From the NCBI GenBank assembly GCA_946402945.1, contig CAMIYB010000010.1, positions 1 to 38,726 on the forward strand: a stretch of DNA of 38,726 nt, given 5' to 3'. The position numbers and the translations under genes were made by a program. The notes under the pieces are model-generated. The model saw nothing but the letters and a program-made list of their open reading frames with translations, searched no databases and was not told where the DNA came from. Every line of letters starts with the position of its first letter. The stretch's first letter is position 1. The stretch comes from an uncultured Bacteroidales bacterium (GTDB lineage Bacteria; Bacteroidota; Bacteroidia; Bacteroidales; UBA932). Positions 1-7,302 of this stretch are shown here, piece after piece.

Positions 1-269
1 GGCAGAATCACCTGCTGCAGCAGCTCCGTACCAAGCCCCGCTATATCCAGGATGAGGAGTGGACGGAATTGGAACGTATGCTCCGGAATTCATGCGGCCT
101 TACGCCCGAGTCTCTCCGGGAAGCGCACCCCGACCTGACAAAGGGAGATATCCGCACCTATATCCTCTCACAGCTGCAATTCTCCGTTTCCGAGCAGGCC
201 GTTCTGCTGGGAATCTCCCCCGCCTCCGTCACGAAAGCACGCCAGCGGCTCAAAGCAAAACTGCGGTAA
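1..269 (+). CDS. C-terminal part of a helix-turn-helix regulator (cut by window start)
   Basis: The reading frame is open from the first base (first full codon at base 3) and ends with TAA at 267-269, so only the last 88 residues are visible. The final ~35 residues read like the LuxR/sigma-70 region 4-type helix-turn-helix found at the C-terminus of many Bacteroidota TPR-HTH regulators: FSVSEQAVLLGISPASVTKA followed by a basic RQRLKAKLR end. This would bind DNA. The sensor or TPR part lies outside the window, so target and signal cannot be judged. An alternative is an unusual sigma-factor-like protein. The HTH assignment is fairly secure; the wider family is inferred. Confidence 0.55.
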   Translation, partial: QNHLLQQLRTKPRYIQDEEWTELERMLRNSCGLTPESLREAHPDLTKGDIRTYILSQLQFSVSEQAVLLGISPASVTKARQRLKAKLR

Positions 270-431
270 AAGTCCTTCTATCGCTTTGCTTTCATAATGG
301 GCGTTTGTTTTGGCGGATGGCACTGAGCCGGTCCACAGCAATTGGTCTAAAAGAGTCCGTTACCGGTTGATTTCAGTTGAACGGACGGGCTGGGCAGGGT
401 CAACGCCGGGCCAAATCCTGGTAAAAAAGAT

Positions 432-439
432 TAACTTTG
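432..439 (+). promoter_or_regulatory. -7 promoter element TAACTTTG
   Basis: A perfect match to the Bacteroidota -7 consensus TAnnTTTG, 24 nt before the ATG of the transporter remnant. No clear -33 TTTG lies 19-21 nt upstream. It is probably the surviving promoter of the original transporter gene. Confidence 0.4.
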
Positions 440-463
440 CACCACTGAACGGAAGTGTTACGC

Positions 464-712
464 ATGATTATGAATGTGGCAGTCGGTGCGATGTTTTTCC
501 CCATCATGTATGAAGCCGCCATGCAGATCGGTTACGAGCCCATTACTTTCCTTGTCGCCCTGATGATCGCGGTCAATACATCCTTCGCCACGCCCATCGG
601 TGCCCCGGCCAATATGATGGTCTATGGCCCGGGCGGCTACCGTTTCAGTGACTTTATGCGCATCGGTATCGCCGCGGGATGCCTGGCGTTTCCGCTGACG
701 CCGGTCCGCTAG
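464..712 (+). pseudogene. Remnant of an SLC13/DASS family permease (C-terminal end only)
   Basis: The 82-residue frame matches the conserved C-terminal part of SLC13-type (CitT/divalent anion) permeases. The diagnostic stretch is TSFATPIGAPANMMVYGPGG followed by YRFSDFMRIG. Just before it, MNVAVGAMFFPI looks like the transporter's NNxAV segment with its front cut off. A complete transporter has about 450-600 residues and more than ten membrane segments; here at most two remain and no upstream part is found in any frame. A good -7 element (432-439) and a GGAAG sequence precede it, so it may still be transcribed. The likeliest history is an internal deletion joining the original promoter and start region to the 3' end. 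Another GTG start at 455 is possible. It could conceivably be a small membrane protein, but decay is the simpler reading. Confidence 0.6.
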
Positions 713-850
713 CGGGCCTATCCGGCTCTTATCCGCTGCCGGTCCGGACATTCAGACTCGCCGGGGATGCAAGGATTATCCTAATTCCGGTCCGTTTCAG
801 CCTAAAATATTCCATTTCTTATCCCGAACTTTGCAGCGTCGAAAAGGGAT

Positions 851-1447
851 ATGAAAAAGATTGTCACCGGAATATTGGCGGTTTGCTGCCTGCTGCAAAC
901 GTTCACTCTGACGGCCCAGGAGAAGAAAGTCCTCCGGGGATTCGACGGTGGCATGATGGTCCACAGCGGCTATCTGTCCGGCCAGTTGGATGCCATCGGC
1001 TATGAAGCGAAAGGCGCTCCCCTGGGGATAGGCGGCGTTATCCGCCTGCACCTGGGAGAGCACTTCAGAGTGGGGGGCGAAGGATATGTCTCGACGCTCA
1101 GCCAGCGATCAAACGGGAGTTATCTCAAATATGGCTGGGGCGGCCTTCTGGCAGATTATTACGCCGTGCTGGGGCGCTTTCAGCCTTACGCCGGCGTGTC
1201 CCTGGGCGGCGGCGCCATGACGACGCTTCTGATGTCGGAGCGGCCGGCTTCCGCCTGGGCGTCCATCGACGGGACATACTACCACAAGCAGGGATTCATG
1301 GCCATCGATCCCTTCCTCGGCTGTGATTTCATCGTCTCCGGGCCGATGCACCTGACGCTCAAGGTGGACTGGCTCGTTGCGCTCAGCGGGTTCAAACTCC
1401 TTCCGGGCGGCCCGCGAGTCTCCCTAGGCTTTCTTTTCTACCATTGA
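851..1447 (+). CDS. Small outer-membrane beta-barrel protein, function unknown
   Basis: The 198-residue protein starts with a signal peptide (MKKIVTGILAVCCLLQTFTL) with a likely cleavage after LTAQ. The mature part alternates hydrophobic and polar residues, is rich in Gly, Tyr and aromatics, and ends with VSLGFLFYH, a typical C-terminal strand ending in aromatic residues as recognised by the BAM complex. About eight strands would fit this length. No catalytic motif is visible. ATG 851 follows AAAAGGG; a weak -7-like GAACTTTG lies near 827-834. The 3' end overlaps the convergent ohrR gene by 24 bp. It may belong to the porin-family/OMP_b-brl group of Bacteroidota; the name is inferred from fold features only. 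Confidence 0.6.
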   Translation: MKKIVTGILAVCCLLQTFTLTAQEKKVLRGFDGGMMVHSGYLSGQLDAIGYEAKGAPLGIGGVIRLHLGEHFRVGGEGYVSTLSQRSNGSYLKYGWGGLLADYYAVLGRFQPYAGVSLGGGAMTTLLMSERPASAWASIDGTYYHKQGFMAIDPFLGCDFIVSGPMHLTLKVDWLVALSGFKLLPGGPRVSLGFLFYH

Positions 1448-1888
1448 ATTCATGCTCAGCCGGGCGATGATATCGTCCAGCGTCCGAAAGAGATCCGGGG
1501 CATTTTCAGGGGTGAAACTGTCGCAGATGACTGCGCTCCCGACGGTGGCGGGCACATCGGCGAGTTTTTTCTGGAGTTCCCGGCCCTTCCGGGTCAGGGT
1601 AACGATGATTTGCCGGGCATCCTTCTCCCCTTTCGTCCGGATCAGGATGCCGGCTTTTTCCATGCGTTGAAGGAGGGGCGTGACCGTATTCGTCTCCAGC
1701 AGCAGCCGCTTGGCGATGTCATTGACCGGTTGGGCGTCCTTCTCCCACAGAACCAGCAGCACAAGGTACTGGGGATAGGTTATCCCTTGCTCGGACAGCA
1801 GCGGATAATAGGCCTGCGAGAGAAGACGCGAAGCGGTGTAAAGCCGGAAACAAAGTTGTCTGTCCAGCCGGAATTCCTCCTGGATCAT
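1424..1888 (-). CDS. ohrR: OhrR-type MarR family regulator (organic peroxide sensor)
   Basis: This is a 154-residue MarR-fold winged-helix protein. The N-terminus LDRQLCFRLYTASR carries Cys13 at the position of the peroxide-reactive cysteine of OhrR. It is followed by TYPQYLVLLVLWE and a winged-helix core (LLLETNTVTPLLQRMEKAGI, then KDARQIIVTLTRKG). Known OhrR proteins repress peroxide-defence genes and release DNA when this cysteine is oxidised. The gene starts with a 4-nt ATGA overlap with the upstream glutathione peroxidase, so the two are co-transcribed. The palindromes at 2549-2564 and 2585-2600 are the likely operators, giving autoregulation. Family is strongly supported; the exact inducer is inferred. 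No second conserved cysteine of the 2-Cys OhrR type is obvious apart from one near the C-terminus (VICDSF). Confidence 0.85.
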   Translation of the reverse strand: MIQEEFRLDRQLCFRLYTASRLLSQAYYPLLSEQGITYPQYLVLLVLWEKDAQPVNDIAKRLLLETNTVTPLLQRMEKAGILIRTKGEKDARQIIVTLTRKGRELQKKLADVPATVGSAVICDSFTPENAPDLFRTLDDIIARLSMNSMVEKKA

Positions 1889-2502
1889 AACATTCCGATG
1901 ATATCGTTTTCAATATCCTTGGGCGTGGTCGTAGGCGGATAGCGCTTAATGACGGTGCCGTCGCGGTTGATGAGGAATTTGGTGAAGTTCCAGCGGATAT
2001 CGCTGTCCTTTTCCATGCTCTTGCTGAGCCCTTTTAACATCTTCGCGGTCATTTTCGCCTTCAGCCCGCTGTATTCCTCGGCGGGTGCCTGCGCCTTGAG
2101 GTACTCGAAAACGGGTTCCGCGTTGGGACCGTTGACCTCGGTCTTCGCCATCAGCGGGAAGGTGACGCCATGGTTCAGACGGCAGAACTCGGCGATTTCG
2201 TCATTGGATCCGGGTTCCTGCCCGGCGAACTGGTCGCAGGGGAAACCAAGGATGACCAGCCCCTTGTCCTTATAGGCCTGATACAGGGCCTCGAGTCCGT
2301 CATACTGCGGGGTAAAACCGCATTTGGAAGCCGTGTTGACAATCATCAGGATTTTGCCTTCGAACTGGGCGAAATCCACTTCCGCACCTTTGTTGCTGGT
2401 GGTTTTGAAATCGTAAATCTTTGCCATATCCTTACTGTTTTGTGCAAATGCCGGCAACGCAAGCAGCGCTGTCAGTAATGCGTTGATAATAATTTTTTCC
2501 AT
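1885..2502 (-). CDS. Glutathione peroxidase family thiol peroxidase, exported
   Basis: The 205-residue protein has the GPx fold signatures: NTASKCGFT with the peroxidatic Cys61, GFPCDQFAGQEPG with Cys89 and the conserved glutamine, and RWNFTKFL with Trp171 and Asn172, completing the Cys-Gln-Trp-Asn set. It would reduce hydrogen peroxide and organic or lipid hydroperoxides; bacterial Cys-type members normally use thioredoxin-like donors. An N-terminal signal peptide (LLTALLALPAFAQ) predicts the periplasm; an internal Met26 (MAKIYDF) would give a cytosolic form. It is the first gene of the gpx-ohrR operon with a strong promoter and two operators upstream. Family is secure; location and reductant are inferred. 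Confidence 0.88.
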   Translation of the reverse strand: MEKIIINALLTALLALPAFAQNSKDMAKIYDFKTTSNKGAEVDFAQFEGKILMIVNTASKCGFTPQYDGLEALYQAYKDKGLVILGFPCDQFAGQEPGSNDEIAEFCRLNHGVTFPLMAKTEVNGPNAEPVFEYLKAQAPAEEYSGLKAKMTAKMLKGLSKSMEKDSDIRWNFTKFLINRDGTVIKRYPPTTTPKDIENDIIGML

Positions 2503-2548
2503 TTCAGAGCTGCTTTACCAGCCAGTTGTTTATGTTTATTGATGTTTT

Positions 2549-2564
2549 ATATCGTTCACGATGC
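2549..2564. promoter_or_regulatory. Putative OhrR operator O1 (over the start site)
   Basis: ATATCGTTCACGATGC, with perfect 5-bp arms ATCGT/ACGAT around a 2-nt centre and the same layout as the perfect palindrome at 2585-2600. It covers the predicted transcription start of gpx-ohrR. The two centres are 36 bp apart. Confidence 0.5.
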
Positions 2565-2594
2565 AAATATACAACAATATTTTTATATCGCAAG
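2564..2594 (-). promoter_or_regulatory. Promoter of the gpx-ohrR operon
   Basis: Read on the minus strand, TATATTTG (2571-2564) matches the -7 consensus TAnnTTTG, and CTTG (2594-2591) lies 19 nt upstream in the -33 position (consensus TTTG). Transcription would start near 2558, about 55 nt before the ATG. The -33 element is the centre of one palindrome and the start site lies in the other. Confidence 0.7.
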
Positions 2595-2600
2595 CGATAT
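2585..2600. promoter_or_regulatory. Putative OhrR operator O2 (over the -33 element)
   Basis: ATATCGCAAGCGATAT is a perfect palindrome with 7-bp arms and a 2-nt centre. Its centre is the -33 element of the gpx-ohrR promoter, so a bound dimer would block RNA polymerase. A MarR-type dimer site of this size is typical for the family; assignment to OhrR rests on location. Confidence 0.6.
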
Positions 2601-2660
2601 TTTGAAAAACATGGGTATAATTTTTGTAAAAAACATAATCTAAAAGAAAGAATCGCAAAA

Positions 2661-2741
2661 ATGCTGATGACCCTGCTCATATTACTCCTTTCTTACATCC
2701 ACAACAAGGGGAAGAAATCGCAGCAGCATCCGGACGAATAA
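2661..2741 (+). CDS. Possible 26-residue membrane peptide
   Basis: A short frame MLMTLLILLLSYIHNKGK ending in a polar, charged tail (SQQHPDE): one hydrophobic segment long enough to enter the membrane, then a basic and polar end. It is followed at once by a terminator-like hairpin whose loop contains the stop codon, and an imperfect -7-like AATTTTTG lies at 2619-2626. An upstream extension in frame to 2526 exists but crosses the operator region and looks noncoding. It is divergent from gpx-ohrR and might share its operators. It may instead be a small RNA or noncoding. Function unknown. Confidence 0.25.
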   Translation: MLMTLLILLLSYIHNKGKKSQQHPDE

Positions 2742-2763
2742 GATTCCGGCTGCAATTTTTTTT
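2723..2763 (+). terminator. Rho-independent terminator-like hairpin
   Basis: A stem of GCAG/CTGC plus CCGGA/TCCGG (with a 3-nt bulge on the left arm and a 10-nt loop) is followed by AATTTTTTTT. It ends the possible small transcription unit on the plus strand. The rest of the 2503-2820 gap is AT-rich and otherwise holds only the promoter and operators listed here. Confidence 0.45.
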
Positions 2764-2820
2764 GCGAAACAAGTGAATTATGATCAGAATCGCTATCCAG
2801 TCCAAAGGCAGGGCTGACCT

Positions 2821-3300
2821 TTATTCGATATCCGGGAGGATCGTCACTTTCGTGCCGAGGTGGATCCGGGATTTGAGATCGAGGATATCCTTGTTCCTGA
2901 GGCGGATGCAGCCCTCGGTGGTACGAGTGCCGATGGACTCGGGCAGGTGGGTGCCGTGGATGCCGATATCCCAGTATCCGGGGACGTCCAGGCGGAGGAA
3001 CCAGGGACCGTAGGCGCCGACGATCGGGCCTTTCCCGTCCCGGAAATCATGCGGGATGGAACTGGAGGCCAGGATTTCATTGATCGGGAAAGTCCCCTCC
3101 GGCGTCTTGTGGTCGCCGCGGCGGGTTTTGTTGCCGAATCCGATGCCGCAGGCAATGGGGTACGCCTGGATGAGGGTACCGTCGGCGGCCATGAGCATAA
3201 GGGTCATGGCGGGCTTGTCCACCACGATATAGGGCTCTCCTTCAGGCTCTTCCGGCCTGAGGGGCAGCAATAGCGTCAGCAGGAGTAAGAAACGGATCAT
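2821..3300 (-). CDS. L,D-transpeptidase (YkuD domain), exported
   Basis: The 159-residue protein has a short hydrophobic signal (MIRFLLLLTLLLPL) and a single YkuD domain. The catalytic block is visible: IHGTHLPESIG with His115, then RTTEGCIRLRN with the nucleophile Cys131 and Arg133. The family forms 3-3 peptidoglycan cross-links or attaches proteins to the wall in the periplasm; small single-domain members may also act as carboxypeptidases or remodelling enzymes. A full -33/-7 promoter sits so close that the ATG is within a few bases of the predicted start site, although the signal sequence requires this Met. It is monocistronic between an intergenic gap and a divergent membrane-protein gene. 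The enzyme family is sure; substrate is not. Confidence 0.88.
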   Translation of the reverse strand: MIRFLLLLTLLLPLRPEEPEGEPYIVVDKPAMTLMLMAADGTLIQAYPIACGIGFGNKTRRGDHKTPEGTFPINEILASSSIPHDFRDGKGPIVGAYGPWFLRLDVPGYWDIGIHGTHLPESIGTRTTEGCIRLRNKDILDLKSRIHLGTKVTILPDIE

Positions 3301-3304
3301 GGGA

Positions 3305-3336
3305 CAAAATTACGCATTATTTCCCTTTCGTCCAAA
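3305..3336 (-). promoter_or_regulatory. Promoter of the L,D-transpeptidase gene
   Basis: On the minus strand, TTTG (3336-3333), a 20-nt spacer, and TAATTTTG (3312-3305) form a consensus Bacteroidota promoter. Only TCCC separates the -7 element from the ATG, implying a leaderless or nearly leaderless transcript. Confidence 0.75.
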
Positions 3337-3361
3337 TCCCTGCTTTTTTCCCGCAGCTTTG

Positions 3362-3392
3362 CTTGCGGATTGAAAGAAAATGCCTACATTTG
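3362..3392 (+). promoter_or_regulatory. Promoter of the 3432 membrane-protein gene
   Basis: CTTG (3362-3365), a 19-nt spacer and TACATTTG (3385-3392), a perfect -7 element. It predicts a leader of about 34 nt before ATG 3432. Confidence 0.65.
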
Positions 3393-3431
3393 CGCACTAA
3401 TTGTTAATAACCAAACCTATTTTCTTTCTCT

Positions 3432-4478
3432 ATGTTATTCCATGTTTACGGAGCCCATGCCCTCGCGCAGTGGCTGGCCCTCATCGGAGTGCTTGTGGGA
3501 CTGATTCTCCTCAATGAATTCGCCCGCAAAACCAAATTCGGCGGAGCCGTTATGTTTTTTGCCGTTCCGGCTGCCCTGACTGTCTATTTCATCGTTGTCG
3601 CCGTCTGCGCATCGCTCGGACAGGAATGGGCCCTGAACAACCAGACCCACATGTACATGAACGGCTGGTTCCATTATGCGAAGTTATATGCAGCCCTGAC
3701 CGGGTGTATCGGCTTCATGATGATCAAGTACGGCTGGGGCATCGGCAAAGAGCACTGGTTCAAACCCTTCCCCTTCATCATCGTCGCGATCAACATCCTG
3801 ATTGCCGTCTGCAGCGACTTCGAGTCCGCCATAAAGGGCTGGAACTGCTGGTGGCTCTCCAGCGAGGATGTCTGGCTGTATGGTGGCTGGCACAATGTGA
3901 TGAACGGCGTGGCCGGTCTGCTCAACATCTTCTGTATGACAGCATGGTGGTCCGTCTATTCATCCAAGGACAAGACCGATATGGTGTGGCCGGATATGAC
4001 CTGGGTTTACATCGTAGTCTATGACGTCTGGAACTTCGCCTATACGTACAACTGCCTCCCGACCCACTCCTGGTTCTGCGGCGTCGCCCTGCTGCTCGCC
4101 CCGACCATCGCGGCCCTTTGCTGGAACAAGGGCGGTTGGATCCAGAACCGCGCCAACACCCTGGCCATCTGGTGCATGTTCGCCCAGGTGTTCCCGCTCT
4201 TCCAGGAAACCACTTCCACCGGTCAGCAGTTCTTTAACTGGGCTACCCTCCCGACACTTTATGCCGACGGTACGCTGAACGGCATCGTCGAAGGCGGCAA
4301 CGCCAACGCCGACCCGACCATGATGATCATCGTCAGCGCCCTCGCCCTGCTTGTCAATGCCGTCGCGCTCGGTTACATCATCTATGTCTCCCGCAAGCGT
4401 CACATCAATCCGTACAAACAGGACGTTTTCGTGGATCAGAAGTACTACAAGGAAGCGGCCGCCCGTATCGCCGAGTAG
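3432..4478 (+). CDS. Multi-pass inner-membrane protein, probably DUF5692 family
   Basis: A 348-residue integral membrane protein with about nine hydrophobic segments spread over its length and many tryptophans and tyrosines near the membrane edges (for example WNCWWLSSEDVWLYGGWHN and TWVYIVVYDVWNFAYTYN). No signal peptide, ATP-binding or transport signature is recognisable. Length and Trp-rich loops fit the DUF5692 family as I remember it, which has no assigned function. It is monocistronic, with its own promoter at 3362-3392 and a strong terminator at 4504-4539. The charged C-terminus (RKRHINPYKQDVFVDQKYY) is probably cytoplasmic. It could be a transporter or membrane enzyme; I cannot tell. 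Confidence 0.6.
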   Translation: MLFHVYGAHALAQWLALIGVLVGLILLNEFARKTKFGGAVMFFAVPAALTVYFIVVAVCASLGQEWALNNQTHMYMNGWFHYAKLYAALTGCIGFMMIKYGWGIGKEHWFKPFPFIIVAINILIAVCSDFESAIKGWNCWWLSSEDVWLYGGWHNVMNGVAGLLNIFCMTAWWSVYSSKDKTDMVWPDMTWVYIVVYDVWNFAYTYNCLPTHSWFCGVALLLAPTIAALCWNKGGWIQNRANTLAIWCMFAQVFPLFQETTSTGQQFFNWATLPTLYADGTLNGIVEGGNANADPTMMIIVSALALLVNAVALGYIIYVSRKRHINPYKQDVFVDQKYYKEAAARIAE

Positions 4479-4503
4479 TTCTTTATTTCCTATTTTTCAT
4501 CTT

Positions 4504-4539
4504 ACAGGCAGGGAGTTACGCCCTGCCTGTTCTTTTTTT
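4504..4539 (+). terminator. Strong rho-independent terminator
   Basis: A perfect 10-bp stem ACAGGCAGGG/CCCTGCCTGT with a 7-nt loop is followed by TCTTTTTTT. It closes the 3432 gene and separates it from mutY. Confidence 0.9.
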
Positions 4540-4552
4540 ACCCGAAAAATAC

Positions 4553-4560
4553 GATATTTG
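4553..4560 (+). promoter_or_regulatory. -7 element of mutY
   Basis: GATATTTG (one mismatch to TAnnTTTG) followed by TAGGG and the ATG at 4566. No clear -33 element. The predicted start of transcription falls at or next to the start codon. Confidence 0.4.
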
Positions 4561-4565
4561 TAGGG

Positions 4566-5573
4566 ATGAAAGACCCCTTCTTTTCCCGGACTATCCTCCG
4601 CTGGTATGCGGAGAACCGCCGCGACCTGCCCTGGCGCAGGACGCGCGATCCCTATGCCATCTGGCTCAGCGAGGTCATCCTCCAGCAGACGCGGATCGCC
4701 CAGGGAAAGGCCTATTGGGAGCGCTTTATGGCTGCCTTCCCTACGGTAGAAGACCTGGCCGCCGCCACGGAGGACAGGGTGCTGCGCCTTTGGGAGGGAC
4801 TGGGCTATTACAGCCGGGCGCGGAACCTCCATGCTGCCGCCCGGCAGATTGTCGCCGCCGGCGCTTTTCCCGACACCTTGGAGGACATCCGGGCTCTGAA
4901 AGGGGTCGGTGACTATACGGCGGCCGCCATTGCCTCTTTCGCTTTTGATATCCCCGCCGCCGTGCTGGACGGCAATGTGTACCGTGTCCTCGCCCGCTAT
5001 TTCGGCATCGGGACGCCGGTGGGCTCGTCTGCCGCCAAAAAGGAGTTTTCCGCCCTGGCACAGGACCTGCTGCCCGAAGAGGACTCCGCTTCTTACAACC
5101 AGGGCCTGATGGATTTCGGGGCGCTCCAGTGCACGCCGCTTTCTCCCGGCTGCATGACTTGCCCGCTGCAGGAGCGATGCTTCGCCCGGCGAAACGGCCA
5201 GACGGCAACCCTGCCGCTAAAAAAAGCGGCAGCGGCCGTAAAGACGCGCCGGATCAGTTATATTTATATCCGCCATGCGGGCTGTACCGCTATCCGGCGT
5301 CGGGGCGCCGGTGACATCTGGCAGGGGCTTTGGGAACCGCTCTGCTATGAGGACGGCCCCATTCCTCCCCTTCCCGGAACCTTGCATCCGCTTCGGAAAG
5401 GCGTCCGTCATCAGTTGACCCACCGCCTGCTGCTGGCGGACTTCTATCTGCTGGAAACGTCCCGGCGTCCCGACCTGCCGGAAGGATATTTCTGGATAAA
5501 GGAAGAGGCGCTGGACGACTATGGAAAACCCCGCCTTTTCGAATTGATGTTAGAGGAGTTATCATCTCTATGA
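4566..5573 (+). CDS. mutY: A/G-specific adenine glycosylase MutY
   Basis: The 335-residue protein removes adenine mispaired with 8-oxoguanine or guanine in base excision repair. The HhH-GPD domain is complete: WLSEVILQQTR with catalytic Glu36, the helix-hairpin-helix LKGVGDYTAAAIASF, and LDGNVYRVLAR with the catalytic Asp135. The 4Fe-4S ligands are Cys189, Cys196, Cys199 and Cys205 (C-x6-C-x2-C-x5-C). The C-terminal ~110 residues form the NUDIX-like 8-oxoG-sensing domain (IWQGLWEPL, then HQLTHRLL). ATG 4566 is the only sensible start. It overlaps the next gene by 4 nt (ATGA), so the pair is co-transcribed. Assignment is secure. Confidence 0.96.
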   Translation: MKDPFFSRTILRWYAENRRDLPWRRTRDPYAIWLSEVILQQTRIAQGKAYWERFMAAFPTVEDLAAATEDRVLRLWEGLGYYSRARNLHAAARQIVAAGAFPDTLEDIRALKGVGDYTAAAIASFAFDIPAAVLDGNVYRVLARYFGIGTPVGSSAAKKEFSALAQDLLPEEDSASYNQGLMDFGALQCTPLSPGCMTCPLQERCFARRNGQTATLPLKKAAAAVKTRRISYIYIRHAGCTAIRRRGAGDIWQGLWEPLCYEDGPIPPLPGTLHPLRKGVRHQLTHRLLLADFYLLETSRRPDLPEGYFWIKEEALDDYGKPRLFELMLEELSSL

Positions 5574-6262
5574 GCCGCCTTCCGTCCATGCTTCTGTCGT
5601 TTCTGCTCGTTCTCATAGCGGGCGGTACGCTTTCTGCACAGGAAAGGAAGCCGGAAGTCCTGCGCGAATCCCGCGTCACGGCCAGGCCCTCCGCGCGGCT
5701 TCGCCGGATGATGCCGTCTCTGGGGCTGCCCGTGCGCCTGTCCGGGAAGCCGGAGACCTATCTGCAAAGAAAGGCAGGTCGCTGGCACGCGGCGGATCAT
5801 TCCGATGCCCCACCTCGCTGGGTGATGTGGGAAATGGAGGCCGACGGGCCGCAGGAACCTACACTCCTGGCTCCCCTGTTGGCTTTATCCGCCCGTTGGG
5901 CGGCCGATAAACCGGTCGAGCCGGCCAGCGTCGTGTATGGGTATCTTCCCGACGGCTCCCTCTATCTGGCCCTTTGCAAGCGAACCCTCTCCAGCCTGGG
6001 CTGGAAGTCGATTGCCTTCCTGGTCCCGGCGACAGGCCCGACGGAGCGGGATATCTATCGTTATTCCCTATCAGTAAACACTTTAGAGCGTAAAATCGGG
6101 TACGATCTCTTCCCGAAACTTCCCGACCATCTCCAGGAAATCATCGAGGAGATTTCCGCCAGCGAACTGCTCTGTTCCGCCCAGGAGTTCGACTCCGGAG
6201 GCATATCCGAAGGCCCTGACCGCGAAGAGGAGGAGCAGGCGGAGGAACAGGTGATAGAATAG
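5570..6262 (+). CDS. Exported protein of unknown function
   Basis: A 230-residue protein with a signal peptide ([18 protein letters not shown], cleavage likely after SAQ). The mature part has no motif I recognise; it is rich in Pro, Leu and Trp, with [19 protein letters not shown] as a probable strand pair, and ends in a very acidic tail ([14 protein letters not shown]). It overlaps mutY by 4 nt and is followed by obg, which has its own -7 element. A periplasmic location is likely. The coding call is secure from translation coupling and codon use; function is unknown. Confidence 0.65.
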   Translation: MSRLPSMLLSFLLVLIAGGTLSAQERKPEVLRESRVTARPSARLRRMMPSLGLPVRLSGKPETYLQRKAGRWHAADHSDAPPRWVMWEMEADGPQEPTLLAPLLALSARWAADKPVEPASVVYGYLPDGSLYLALCKRTLSSLGWKSIAFLVPATGPTERDIYRYSLSVNTLERKIGYDLFPKLPDHLQEIIEEISASELLCSAQEFDSGGISEGPDREEEEQAEEQVIE

Positions 6263-6289
6263 GCTCATCGGGAAATCAAAAAGATTTCT

Positions 6290-6297
6290 TACATTTG
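6290..6297 (+). promoter_or_regulatory. -7 element of obg
   Basis: TACATTTG matches TAnnTTTG exactly; only CAGTCG lies between it and ATG 6304, suggesting a leaderless or nearly leaderless mRNA. No good -33 TTTG is seen. This element helps decide the start at 6304 over the upstream TTG at 6295. Confidence 0.5.
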
Positions 6298-6303
6298 CAG
6301 TCG

Positions 6304-7302
6304 ATGTCAGAGAGCAACTTCATAGACTACGTCCGGATCTTCTGTGCCAGCGGGCACGGAGGGGCGGGCTCAACCCACCTGCACCGGGCGAAATATGTGG
6401 CCAAAGGCGGTCCTGACGGCGGAGACGGCGGCCGGGGCGGCCATATCATTCTCCGGGCCAATCCGCAGTTCTGGACCCTGATCCACCTCAAATACCGCAA
6501 AGTCGTCCGCGCGGAGCACGGCGCTTCCGGAAGCGGCGCCCTATGCAAGGGCAAACAAGGCGAGGATATCTTTCTGGACGTTCCCGTCGGCACCGTCGTC
6601 AAAGACGGCGATACCGAGGAAATGATCACCGAACTGGTCGAAGCCGGGCAGACGTACATTCTCTGCCGCGGCGGGAAAGGCGGCCTGGGCAACAACAATT
6701 TCAAGTCCGCCACCAACCAGACGCCGCGCTATGCCCAGCCCGGCGAAGAGGGCCAGGAAGGATGGTTCATCCTCGAACTGAAGGTGCTCGCCGACGTGGG
6801 GCTGGTAGGTTTCCCGAATGCCGGGAAATCCACCTTCCTCGCCAGCGTGACGGCGGCCAAACCGAAGATTGCGAATTATCCTTTTACGACCCTGGAGCCC
6901 AACCTGGGCATCGTTCGCTACTACGATGACCAGAGTTTCGTCATCGCCGATATCCCCGGAATCATCGAGGGCGCGCACGAAGGGAAAGGCATCGGCCTGC
7001 GCTTCCTGCGCCACATCGAGCGGAACGCCGTCCTGCTTTTTATGGTTTCAGCGGAGGAAGAGAACATCGGCGCCGCCTACAAAGTACTCCTCGGCGAACT
7101 CAAACAATACAATCCCGAACTGCTGGCCAAAGACCGCATCCTGGCGGTCACCAAATGCGACCTCATCGACGAGGCGCGGCGCAAGGATATCCTCCGTCAT
7201 CTTCCCCGGGCTGTCCCGCATTTCCTGATTTCCTCGGTCAGCGGCGAAGGCCTTGATGCGCTGAAAGACGGACTTTGGAAGGCCCTGACAAACGGCCTTT
7301 GA
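6304..7302 (+). CDS. obg: GTPase Obg/CgtA
   Basis: A 332-residue GTPase that associates with the 50S ribosome and acts in late large-subunit assembly. The glycine-rich Obg fold occupies residues 1-160 ([27 protein letters not shown]), then the G domain: G1 GFPNAGKST (169-177), switch region [13 protein letters not shown]3 [17 protein letters not shown]4 TKCDL and G5 SSVSGEG. It ends soon after G5 and so lacks the extra C-terminal OCT domain of some Gram-positive homologues. ATG 6304 gives the standard SESNFIDYV start. The stop overlaps the next ATG (TGATG), so the PAP2 gene is translationally coupled. Secure. Confidence 0.96.
   Translation: MSESNFIDYVRIFCASGHGGAGSTHLHRAKYVAKGGPDGGDGGRGGHIILRANPQFWTLIHLKYRKVVRAEHGASGSGALCKGKQGEDIFLDVPVGTVVKDGDTEEMITELVEAGQTYILCRGGKGGLGNNNFKSATNQTPRYAQPGEEGQEGWFILELKVLADVGLVGFPNAGKSTFLASVTAAKPKIANYPFTTLEPNLGIVRYYDDQSFVIADIPGIIEGAHEGKGIGLRFLRHIERNAVLLFMVSAEEENIGAAYKVLLGELKQYNPELLAKDRILAVTKCDLIDEARRKDILRHLPRAVPHFLISSVSGEGLDALKDGLWKALTNGL

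Noticed and set aside
2526..2660. Upstream extension of the 26-residue frame to give a 71-residue protein
   Set aside because: It would run through the gpx promoter and operators and reads as Lys-, Tyr- and Phe-rich translation of AT-rich noncoding DNA.
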